Source: an uncultured Gemmatimonadota bacterium (GTDB lineage: Bacteria > Gemmatimonadota > Gemmatimonadetes > Gemmatimonadales > GWC2-71-9). Taken from it: 8,858 nucleotides of DNA. The notes below the pieces were generated by a model. The model was not told the DNA's origin. It saw nothing but the letters and a program-made list of their open reading frames with translations, and made no database searches. The stretch lies in NCBI GenBank assembly GCA_913009915.1, contig CAJVYZ010000086.1, forward strand, positions 1-8,858, given 5' to 3'. This document shows, piece by piece, positions 1-5,628 of the stretch. Positions within the stretch are counted from its first letter, which is position 1, and every line of letters starts with the position of its first letter. The translations under genes were made by a program, and so were the position numbers.

Positions 1-21
1 AGACGTGTGCTCTTCCGATCT
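1..21 (+). other. Illumina adapter remnant (not genomic)
   Basis: Bases 1-21 match the 3' end of the TruSeq read-2 adapter; the recognisable core is GTGTGCTCTTCCGATCT. In the frame of the downstream sulfatase it reads MCSSDL, a well-known artefactual N-terminus. This stretch is untrimmed library sequence, and genomic sequence begins at about base 22. It also means the contig end is an assembly end and not a gene boundary. Confidence 0.97.
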
Positions 22-22
22 T

Positions 23-1627
23 TACATCCTCGAGGCCCAAAATGGAGAGCGCTGGGCGGTCGAGGACGGCCAGCTCGACGCCCGGCTGGCCGAGTTGCGC
101 GCCAGGTACGGCACGCCGCCCAACATCGTCCACATCATGTGGGACGACACCTCATTCGGTGACGTGGGGATCCCCGCCATTCAGAAAATTCGTGGCTACG
201 AGACTCCCCATATCAACAAAATGGCGGCGGAAGGCATCCTGTTCACCAGGATGTACACCGAAGTGGGCTGCACGCCGAGCCGGGCCGCGGTCCTCACCGG
301 CCGACTCGCCATCCGTAGTGGCATGTACCACATCGGCTTTCCCGTCGAGGCCCAAGGCATGCGTGCCGAAGAGGTCACGATAGCCGAGGTACTGTCTCAG
401 GCCGGGTATGCCACGGCATTCTATGGCAAGTTCCACTTGGGAGACATCGAACAGAGCTATCCGCACAATCAGGGGTTCGATGAGACCTTGTTTGCAGTGT
501 ACAACCAGGTCACCAGCCTGCAGAACATGAAGGGCGAGGCCGCCAACGCCACCATGGGGTTGATCGAAGAGTTGTTGCCCGACAATCCCTACAAGCTCGA
601 CGACACGTTCGTGCCGAAAGGCTACGTATTTCACATCGAAGGCAAGAAGGGCGAGTACACCCGCGAATGGCGCGGCACCACGCACGAGGATTATCTGGCG
701 TTCGACCCCGAAGCCAAGAAACGCACCTTGGAGTTCATCCGCCGCAACGCCGAGGCCGGCACCCCGTTCTACGCGGCCTACTGGCCCCAGGATTTTTCGT
801 TCATTCCCTCCCCTGTGAAGAGAACCCAGGCACGCAGCGTGTTCCAAGAGGACATGCAGTATCACGTGGATGCGTTCATCGGGCAGGTGATGGAGGAACT
901 CACGTCGCTTGGCATCGCTGAAAACACCCTCGTGGTGGTCATGGCCGACAACGGCCCGATGGTGCACAACCCACCGCCGGGACTCGGCATGGTGGAAACC
1001 ATTTTTCGCGGTGGCAAGGGTGAATTCCTGGAGGGCGGTGTCCGGGTCCCGGCTTTCGCGTGGTGGCCCGGCGTGATCAAGCCGGGACAACTCGTCGGCG
1101 ACATCATCCATGAGGTAGATCTGTTCACGACGTTCGCCCGATTGGGAGGGGCGACCGAGTATATCCCCACCGATCGGGTGATCGATGGGGTCGACCAAAC
1201 ATCACTACTCCTCAATGGCGACACCAACGGCCGCCGGGACTACGTCTTCATCTATCAAGGCCCCAACCTAGGGGCGACCGTCAAGGGAGATTGGAAACGC
1301 CATTGGATCTCCGGCGACCCCGGCGATGCCAGCGGTATTGCCGCGGCCTACTACCACTTGCCGACGGATACCCGCGAAAAGAACCCCATGATGGTGAACG
1401 TGCTCCATATTCAGGAATCGTTCAACCGGATGAGGGTACGCCATAACGTCTGGAAACTGCGATATCCGGACTCCCATGTGGTGCACGGCGCACCTTTTAC
1501 CGGCATCGAGAACGCCCGCCCCGAGACCAGGGCGTGGTCCGTACCGCCGGTGAATTTGGAGGATCTGCCGTTCGATTTCCTCGAGTACTATGACTTTGAA
1601 CTGCCCCATCAGCCGATCACGCAATGA
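23..1627 (+). CDS. Type I (formylglycine) sulfatase, arylsulfatase-like, 5' truncated
   Basis: Hydrolyses sulfate esters in the periplasm or outside the cell; the substrate cannot be told from sequence. About 534 genuine residues are present, and the true start with any signal peptide lies beyond the adapter. Numbering from base 5: the metal-binding Asp pair is in MWDDTS (47-48). The sulfatase signature CTPSR (Cys89) is the Cys-type site that a formylglycine-generating enzyme converts. Lys142 and His144 lie in YGKFHLGD, the metal ligands Asp315-Asn316 in MADNGP, and Lys338 in GGKGEFLEGGVRVP. All core catalytic positions are therefore intact. The opening region, LEAQNGERW followed by PPNIVHIMWDD, looks like the normal N-terminal part of this family, so only a short piece is probably missing. 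A start inside the adapter is an artefact. The next gene lies 188 bp downstream in the same direction, across repeat copy 1. Confidence 0.93.
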   Translation, partial: YILEAQNGERWAVEDGQLDARLAELRARYGTPPNIVHIMWDDTSFGDVGIPAIQKIRGYETPHINKMAAEGILFTRMYTEVGCTPSRAAVLTGRLAIRSGMYHIGFPVEAQGMRAEEVTIAEVLSQAGYATAFYGKFHLGDIEQSYPHNQGFDETLFAVYNQVTSLQNMKGEAANATMGLIEELLPDNPYKLDDTFVPKGYVFHIEGKKGEYTREWRGTTHEDYLAFDPEAKKRTLEFIRRNAEAGTPFYAAYWPQDFSFIPSPVKRTQARSVFQEDMQYHVDAFIGQVMEELTSLGIAENTLVVVMADNGPMVHNPPPGLGMVETIFRGGKGEFLEGGVRVPAFAWWPGVIKPGQLVGDIIHEVDLFTTFARLGGATEYIPTDRVIDGVDQTSLLLNGDTNGRRDYVFIYQGPNLGATVKGDWKRHWISGDPGDASGIAAAYYHLPTDTREKNPMMVNVLHIQESFNRMRVRHNVWKLRYPDSHVVHGAPFTGIENARPETRAWSVPPVNLEDLPFDFLEYYDFELPHQPITQ

Positions 1628-1681
1628 GAGGCCACGGGCCATTGTGAGCCTGATATTGCGAGCTAAAGGTCCGGTGGTGCT

Positions 1682-1784
1682 GAATAACGAATAATGAGCG
1701 CCGCGAATCTCGAATATCGAAGTAAAGTTGGAAGATCGAAGTTCACTTCGATATTCCTGGCATTCGAGATTCGAGATTCCCTCC
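1682..1784. repeat. Palindromic GAATATYGA-type intergenic repeat, copy 1
   Basis: About 103 bp between the sulfatase and phosphatase genes. It starts GAATAACGAATAATGAGCGC and shares the order of blocks with copies 2 and 3: a GAATAAYGA doublet, a CGCCGCGAAT block, the left arm, a loop ending GATCGAAGT, the right arm starting TCACTTCGATATTC, a CTGGCATTC linker, and a final pair of arm-like units. This copy is one 7-bp unit shorter in its right arm. Its private variant GAATCTCGAAT on the left is matched by ATTCGAGATTC on the right, so the change is compensated. No protein is encoded here. Confidence 0.88.
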
Positions 1785-1815
1785 GGGCGGATAACGACAT
1801 GGCATAGGCCCACGA

Positions 1816-2715
1816 ATGAACCGCATCGCAGCCGTAGCCATAGTGACGCTTGGCCTGACGACCGTGGCATGTCAAACCCACGACGGACCCGCTACCGCCG
1901 GCGAACACTCCCGCGCCGTGCCTCTCGACGGCCAGGCCAACTTCCGGGACATCGGCGGCTATCGCACCGCCGACGGCCGCACAGTGCGCTGGGGAGAGGT
2001 GTACCGGTCGGGTCGCCTGGACCATCTCACGGAACCGGACGTGGCCCGGCTGGATTCGTTGGGGATCCGTACGGTGGTCAACTTCCTGACGCCCGATGAG
2101 ATCGCGCGCGGTGGTCCGGACCGCCTGCCCCAGGGTGTCAGGGAGATCCCCCTCCCCATCGTCAGCGGCAACGCCGAGGCGCTCACCGGGGTGGTGAATG
2201 AGGCCAGGCGCACCGGTGATTTCTCGCTCCTGCCACCGACCATCAATCCGGAAATTCACCAGCTCCTTATAAAGGAAGCAACAGCGGAGTACGCCGCCCT
2301 GCTCCGGGCGGCGGCCGACCCGGCCAACCGGCCTCTGGTACTTCATTGCTCGCACGGCATCCACCGGACAGGAACGGCGTCCGCCATTCTGCTCTCCGCC
2401 CTGGGCGTGCCGTGGGAAACGGTGCGGGAGGACTACCTGCTGTCCAACGTGTATCGCGCCGAGGAGATCGAGGGCCGGCTGGGCCAATTTCGGGAGATGT
2501 CGGCCGCGACCCAAGGCGTGGCGCCGGAGGACGTGGACATGGCGGGCGCCAACGCGTTCTACGTTCTGGAGGGGAGCTACATCGACGCCTCGCTTGACGA
2601 AGCTGTGGCGCAGTACGGGTCGATGGCTGGCTACATTCGTGACGGCTTGGGGATAAGCGACGAAGAGGTGGCCCAGCTTCGGGGTACGCTGCTTGTCGGC
2701 GCCCAGGATGAATAA
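1816..2715 (+). CDS. Exported tyrosine-protein-phosphatase-like protein (Y_phosphatase3 type)
   Basis: A 299-residue protein. Residues 1-19 form a hydrophobic leader ending TTVAC, so Cys19 may be a lipidated residue, although Thr at -3 makes the lipobox weak. The phosphatase domain starts with NFRDIGGYRTADG (42-54) and RSGRLDHL (64-71), hallmarks of bacterial Tyr/Ser phosphatases of the PF13350 type. The catalytic P-loop is HCSHGIHRTG, giving Cys178 as nucleophile and Arg184 in the CX5R motif. The family often has HCxxGKDRTG, so the Gly-Lys-Asp segment is replaced here by Gly-Ile-His. It would dephosphorylate phosphotyrosine or another phosphoester outside the cytoplasm; the substrate is unknown. 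The ATG was chosen because it gives the export leader; no good Shine-Dalgarno is visible before it. The last codons GAT GAA TAA run into repeat copy 2, which supplies the stop. Confidence 0.88.
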   Translation: MNRIAAVAIVTLGLTTVACQTHDGPATAGEHSRAVPLDGQANFRDIGGYRTADGRTVRWGEVYRSGRLDHLTEPDVARLDSLGIRTVVNFLTPDEIARGGPDRLPQGVREIPLPIVSGNAEALTGVVNEARRTGDFSLLPPTINPEIHQLLIKEATAEYAALLRAAADPANRPLVLHCSHGIHRTGTASAILLSALGVPWETVREDYLLSNVYRAEEIEGRLGQFREMSAATQGVAPEDVDMAGANAFYVLEGSYIDASLDEAVAQYGSMAGYIRDGLGISDEEVAQLRGTLLVGAQDE

Positions 2716-2817
2716 TGAATAATGACCGCCGCGAATATTGAATAGTGAAATGAGGTCCGAAGTTCAAAGTTCACTTCATTATTCAATATTCATGGCACTC
2801 AATATTCAATATTCTCT
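2710..2817. repeat. Palindromic GAATATYGA-type intergenic repeat, copy 2
   Basis: About 108 bp between the convergent phosphatase (+) and toxin (-) genes. The arms are 2733-2753 and 2771-2791: 21 bp with two mismatches around a 17-nt loop. A second arm-like pair, AATATTCAATATTC, follows after the linker ATGGCACTC. This copy uses ATTG/CAAT where copy 3 uses ATCG/CGAT, on both sides of the hairpin. It overlaps the ends of both neighbouring genes and provides their stop codons (TAA at 2713-2715; TGA on the minus strand at 2799-2801). It could act as a two-way transcription barrier, but no U-tract is seen. Confidence 0.9.
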
Positions 2818-3230
2818 AGGGGCTCCAACCTGAACGACGATACGTGCCGAGGCCGCACCAGAGAGAAGTGCCTGCGGTCGGTGGTAAGGATCGAAACGAT
2901 ACCCAAGCGCTCGGCCTGGGCCACGATCGAGGCGTCGACGAAGCCGAGCGGCGCGTCGCGGTAGGTACCCATCAGTTCGTCCGCGCGGACCACGTCTTCG
3001 TCGTACAGCGGTTCGATGGAGAATTCCCCGGCGGCCAGCGCACGAATGAAGGCCTCTTCTGCCTCCGGCCCCACTCGCGTTCCCAGCAGATAACTGATTT
3101 CGGGGATGATGGTGACCGGAAGACGGACCCTCCGGGGGCCGCCGGCCCACCAGGTGACAACCCGTTCGTGCCAGCTGTCGGAGCGGTCGATCAGGGCATA
3201 GACGGCCCCGGTGTCGGCGAGGACGGTCAG
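2799..3230 (-). CDS. vapC: PIN-domain toxin of a VapBC-type module, probable CTG start
   Basis: A PIN-domain ribonuclease of about 143 residues, expected to cleave RNA with Mg2+ and to be inhibited by the antitoxin encoded just upstream. The protein opens LTVLADTGAVYALID, a textbook PIN start with Asp6. Other acidic candidates are Glu44 (PEISYLL), Asp99 (GFVDASIV) and Asp118 (ILTTDRRHF). The first in-frame ATG or GTG would be residue 53, which would delete Asp6 and Glu44 and cannot be a functional start. The CTG at 3228-3230 overlaps the antitoxin stop as CTGA and has AGGAG 8 nt upstream, so translation probably starts there, coupled to the antitoxin. The C-terminus ENIEY and the stop come from repeat copy 2. 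A neighbouring remnant of a homologue ends earlier, at TAG. An ATG lost by sequencing error is the main alternative for the start. Confidence 0.87.
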   Translation of the reverse strand: MTVLADTGAVYALIDRSDSWHERVVTWWAGGPRRVRLPVTIIPEISYLLGTRVGPEAEEAFIRALAAGEFSIEPLYDEDVVRADELMGTYRDAPLGFVDASIVAQAERLGIVSILTTDRRHFSLVRPRHVSSFRLEPLENIEY

Positions 3231-3460
3231 TCGTGAGGCTCCTGCCAGAGGAGCTGGTCGACCCGGCCGGCGGTGTCGGAACAGCCGGACGCGAACTGGC
3301 CGGCGACGGAGGGCAGGCGGGTGGCCGGATCTTGGGCACTGAGCAGATAGCCCGCTACGGCCTCGCGGACCAGCTGGGCGAAGCTCTTCCCTTCCCGCTC
3401 GGCCTGGTCCTGGGCTTGGCGGAGGAGCTGGTCATCGAGGAATACGGTGGTTCGCTTCAT
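3227..3460 (-). CDS. vapB: Ribbon-helix-helix antitoxin of a VapBC-type module
   Basis: A 77-residue protein. The first 45 residues form a CopG/RHH DNA-binding domain: the strand MKRTTVFLDD, helix DQLLRQAQDQAEREG, then KSFAQLVREAVAGYLL. The C-terminal tail, ending QLLWQEPHD, would wrap and block the PIN toxin. As a dimer it should also repress its own promoter. ATG 3460 is preferred over the in-frame TTG at 3496, because the TTG lies in the probable -35 element and the extra residues do not fit the fold. There is no Shine-Dalgarno, and the -10 lies only 7 nt before the ATG, which suggests a leaderless message. The stop overlaps the toxin start by four bases (CTGA). Confidence 0.93.
   Translation of the reverse strand: MKRTTVFLDDQLLRQAQDQAEREGKSFAQLVREAVAGYLLSAQDPATRLPSVAGQFASGCSDTAGRVDQLLWQEPHD
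3239..3243 (-). promoter_or_regulatory. Shine-Dalgarno deciding the CTG toxin start
   Basis: On the minus strand AGGAG lies inside the last codons of the antitoxin gene, exactly 8 nt before the CTG at 3230. It is one of the best ribosome-binding sites in the window and supports translation starting at the CTGA overlap. Confidence 0.75.
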
Positions 3461-3467
3461 AGCATAT

Positions 3468-3496
3468 AGTATATGACATATATATGTCACCTGCAA
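3468..3496 (-). promoter_or_regulatory. vapBC promoter with palindromic operator in the spacer
   Basis: Reading the minus strand: TTGCAG (3496-3491), a 17-bp spacer, then TATACT (3473-3468), 7 nt before the antitoxin ATG. The spacer holds a perfect 16-bp palindrome, TGACATATATATGTCA (3474-3489), which fills it almost completely. A dimeric RHH repressor bound there would shut out RNA polymerase, as known for other VapB/CopG autoregulated modules. The -10 matches consensus at 5 of 6 bases. The -35 shares only TTG. Confidence 0.78.
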
Positions 3497-3538
3497 GTCG
3501 GTCCCCAGGGAGGGCGGAAAAGGTGCGGTTGTTGGGAG

Positions 3539-3646
3539 GAATAACGAATAACGACCGCCGCGAATATCGAATATCGAAGTGATGTTGGAAGATCGAAGTT
3601 CACTTCGATATTCGATATTCCTGGCATTCGATATTCAAAACTCCCT
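3539..3646. repeat. Palindromic GAATATYGA-type intergenic repeat, copy 3 (best conserved)
   Basis: About 108 bp between the antitoxin promoter (-) and the channel gene (+). The arms 3562-3582 and 3600-3620 are perfect inverted repeats of 21 bp around a 17-nt loop. The linker CTGGCATTC and a degenerate final unit (GATATTCAAAACTCCC) follow. The left shoulder is GAATAACGAATAACGACCGC. Here the repeat lies upstream of two divergent genes, whereas copy 2 lies between convergent ends, so a terminator role common to all copies is unlikely. Confidence 0.92.
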
Positions 3647-3700
3647 ACGGCCACCGCCGGAACGACGATACATGGCGAGACCGGACCAAGAAGAAGTGCC
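3645..3700 (-). pseudogene. Remnant of the 3' end of a second PIN toxin gene
   Basis: The minus strand reads HFFLVRSRHVSSFRRWP followed by TAG. The intact toxin ends HFSLVRPRHVSSFRLEP at the same place next to its own repeat. The DNA 3660-3700 matches 2832-2872 at 34 of 41 bases, and most differences in the shared codons are synonymous (for example CTG/TTG, GTG/GTC, CAC/CAT). That indicates divergence as a working gene before loss. Nothing upstream (above about 3703) resembles the rest of a PIN domain. The remnant directly touches repeat copy 3, as the intact toxin touches copy 2. Confidence 0.72.
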
Positions 3701-3783
3701 CCCACCCTTCTCATTGCCCCCCACCCCCCGTCGGGCGTAAGCCACCACTAATAGCTCTCCAATCTTCGACGCCGGCACGACAC

Positions 3784-4644
3784 ATGGACTGGCAAAGCGA
3801 CCTTTCCGCCCTGCTCGACAGGCGGCTCTTCACCATCAGCGGCACCGTCACCACGGTGGGCTCGGCCCTGGCCATCGTGGCGATCCTGGTGGCCACCCAC
3901 CTGATCGCCCGCTCCATGCGCCAAGTGGCTGCGCGCATCTTCAAGCGCCACAGGATCGACGATGATATCGCGGTGCAGACGACGGCGACGGTCCTGCAAG
4001 TGGTGGTCTGGTTGGTGGGGATCGAGATCGTGCTCCACCTGCTGGGCATCCGGCTGGCAACCCTGTTTGCCACGACAGGAGCCCTCGCCTTGGGGGCAGG
4101 TTTCGCCATCAAGAACGTGGTGGAGAACTGGATTTCCGGGATCACGCTCCGCATGAGCCAGACCATCAGGCCTGGGGACGTGATCGTAATCGATGACCGT
4201 TGGCTGACGGTCAAGAAGATCGGCATGCGAACGACCGACGCCCTCACGTTCGACGACGAAGAGGTCATGATCCCCAACGGCCTGGTCACCCAATCGATCG
4301 TCACCAACCTCACCCGGCACGACAGCCGGTACCGGCTCGAGGCGAAAGTGGGTGTGTCCTACGATCCCGATCTCGACCTGGTGCGACGGACCCTGGAGAC
4401 CACAGTGAACGGGCTGGAGTGGCGCTCACATACCCAGGAGCCGGCGGTCTACCTTACCGAGTTCGCTGCCTCGTCCGTCAGATACACCGTGCACGTGTGG
4501 ATCGATGACGTGCGACACGCCCTCAAACCGGCGTCGGATCTCCACGAGGCCATCTGGAGGGACCTCGAGCAGGCCGGCATCACGATCGCGCTCCCCCAGT
4601 TGGACGTGCACCTCGATCCACCGTCCGGCGGGAAAACCGATTGA
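3784..4644 (+). CDS. MscS-family mechanosensitive ion channel
   Basis: A 286-residue inner-membrane protein, the usual size for small-conductance mechanosensitive channels that release solutes when turgor rises suddenly. Hydrophobic spans lie at about 22-44 and 66-88. The pore-lining TM3 (about 91-115, with ATTGALALGAGFAIKN) is rich in Gly and Ala as required for helix packing. The beta domain follows (RPGDVIVIDDRWLTVKKIGMRTT), then the diagnostic IPNG at 163-166 and the cytoplasmic alpha-beta domain ending AGITIALPQLDVHL. No strong Shine-Dalgarno precedes the ATG. The stop overlaps a possible TTG start of the next gene (TTGA), and the two are probably one transcript. Confidence 0.94.
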   Translation: MDWQSDLSALLDRRLFTISGTVTTVGSALAIVAILVATHLIARSMRQVAARIFKRHRIDDDIAVQTTATVLQVVVWLVGIEIVLHLLGIRLATLFATTGALALGAGFAIKNVVENWISGITLRMSQTIRPGDVIVIDDRWLTVKKIGMRTTDALTFDDEEVMIPNGLVTQSIVTNLTRHDSRYRLEAKVGVSYDPDLDLVRRTLETTVNGLEWRSHTQEPAVYLTEFAASSVRYTVHVWIDDVRHALKPASDLHEAIWRDLEQAGITIALPQLDVHLDPPSGGKTD

Positions 4645-4658
4645 AAGGACACAGGCCC

Positions 4659-5153
4659 ATGGTCGACGCCAAAGGAAACATCCAGCGCATTGACGGCGAA
4701 CTGCACCAGGTGACTCCGGTGCAGGACGATAACGGCAACGTAGTGGCCCATCACGTCAAGCCGCTGCAGCTGGAGCTGTCCGTCAAGGACATGGTGCAGA
4801 TCATCGTGGGCGCGACCATTCTGGCCATTCCGATGGCGTTCACCGAAGAGGTATGGGATCTGGGATCCGCCCTGCCCTGGATCAGCGTGGTCCTCCTGGC
4901 CCTGGTATCACTGCTGTTCAGCGGGATGTTCATCTACCTCAACAGCTATCAACACCACATGCAGCTCTACCGGGGCGAGTTCTTCAAGCGCCTGATTTCT
5001 ACCTACCTCTTTGCACTGATAGTGGTGGGCCTGCTGTTGATGATCGTCGACAAGGCCCCATGGGCTTCCGACTTCCCGCTGGCCCTCAAACGCACGATCA
5101 TCGGGACACTGCCTGCGTCCATGAGCGCCACGGTCACGGACGCGCTTACCTGA
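4659..5153 (+). CDS. DUF2391-like small integral membrane protein
   Basis: A 164-residue protein of unknown function, resembling the DUF2391/COG4711 group of predicted membrane proteins. A soluble, charged N-terminus (1-44) is followed by hydrophobic spans at about 46-64, 76-96 and 113-131, with a weaker one at about 142-158. The motif MAFTEEVWDLG sits after the first span; the pair of acidic residues and the Trp look like a family signature. ATG 4659 is chosen because AAAGGA lies about 9 nt upstream. A TTG at 4641 would add six residues and overlap the channel stop. Its position 14 nt after the MscS gene suggests a shared role in membrane or osmotic stress, but that is inference from context only. 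Confidence 0.82.
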   Translation: MVDAKGNIQRIDGELHQVTPVQDDNGNVVAHHVKPLQLELSVKDMVQIIVGATILAIPMAFTEEVWDLGSALPWISVVLLALVSLLFSGMFIYLNSYQHHMQLYRGEFFKRLISTYLFALIVVGLLLMIVDKAPWASDFPLALKRTIIGTLPASMSATVTDALT

Positions 5154-5170
5154 TAACCGCTTCACGGCCT

Positions 5171-5190
5171 GCGTCCCACCCCCGGGACGC
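5171..5190. terminator. GC-rich hairpin after the channel operon
   Basis: A perfect 7-bp stem, GCGTCCC/GGGACGC, with a 6-nt loop, 17 nt after the stop of the DUF2391-like gene. It has no T-tract, so it is either a factor-assisted terminator or an mRNA-stabilising hairpin. Confidence 0.4.
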
Positions 5191-5271
5191 CGTCCTGGGT
5201 TCCCCGTGACACGATTCATCGGTATTGTGGGCATTGCATACGGATCATTTCACCCTCCACAAAAGATTGCT

Positions 5272-5628
5272 ATGCGCATCAACGTCTGGTTGCTCCCCAT
5301 CATGGTTACAGTGGTCGCCTGCAGCGCACCCAAGACCGTACCCAATCCGTCGCCGACCACCCAGGTGTGGGCCCCGGTCGGCAATGACAGCGTGGCGGTC
5401 ATGCTGCCGAGTCCGCCAGCCTTTGCTTCCTCGCAATCGGTGAAGGACAAGTACGACGAGAAGGCCGACAGCACAACTCTCTCCGTGGAAGTGCAGTCCC
5501 ATAAATACTCGGTGCCTAAGAAGCGCCCCGGAGCCATATTTTCCTTTAGCTACCAGGGCAAAGCCAGCCCGCAGGTTCCTGCCATGGTGACACTGGAGGT
5601 GCGGACCACGGAGCCCCAAGTGTTTTAG
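5272..5628 (+). CDS. Putative lipoprotein, N-terminal part, cut by an in-frame amber codon
   Basis: 118 residues of unrecognised function. The start MRINVWLLPIMVTVVACSAP is a clear lipoprotein signal with lipobox VVAC and Cys18 as the lipidated residue, so the product should be anchored in the envelope. ATG 5272 is preferred over an upstream in-frame GTG (5206) because it begins the signal peptide. The mature part is Pro/Ser/Thr-rich at first (KTVPNPSPTT), then looks like a beta-rich domain with FSFSYQGKASP and VPAMVTLEVRTTEP. TAG at 5626-5628 stops it inside what reads as a strand, and the same frame stays open for 81 more codons. The truncated form may be non-functional. No Shine-Dalgarno is obvious. 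Confidence 0.7.
   Translation: MRINVWLLPIMVTVVACSAPKTVPNPSPTTQVWAPVGNDSVAVMLPSPPAFASSQSVKDKYDEKADSTTLSVEVQSHKYSVPKKRPGAIFSFSYQGKASPQVPAMVTLEVRTTEPQVF

Noticed and set aside
152..1198. Long minus-strand open frame (348 codons) opposite the first sulfatase
   Set aside because: The plus strand carries an intact sulfatase with all motifs. The antisense translation is His/Arg/Gly-rich without any domain pattern, typical of a GC-rich shadow frame.
1663..2514. Minus-strand open frame of 283 codons opposite the phosphatase
   Set aside because: Antisense to a gene with clear phosphatase motifs. Its C-terminal part, FDLPTLLRYSRF, is only translated repeat copy 1.
2806..3339. 177-codon minus-strand frame covering the toxin region
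   Set aside because: Frame-shifted shadow rich in Pro, Arg and Gly. The true toxin frame runs 3230 to 2799.
3461..3496. Antitoxin start extended to TTG 3496
   Set aside because: The TTG lies within the likely -35 element, and the added residues precede the normal RHH first strand (MKRTTVFLDD).
3487..3714. Minus-strand 75-codon frame across repeat copy 3
   Set aside because: It reads the palindromic repeat (NFDLPTSLRYSIF) and the PIN remnant out of frame. No start signal and no domain.
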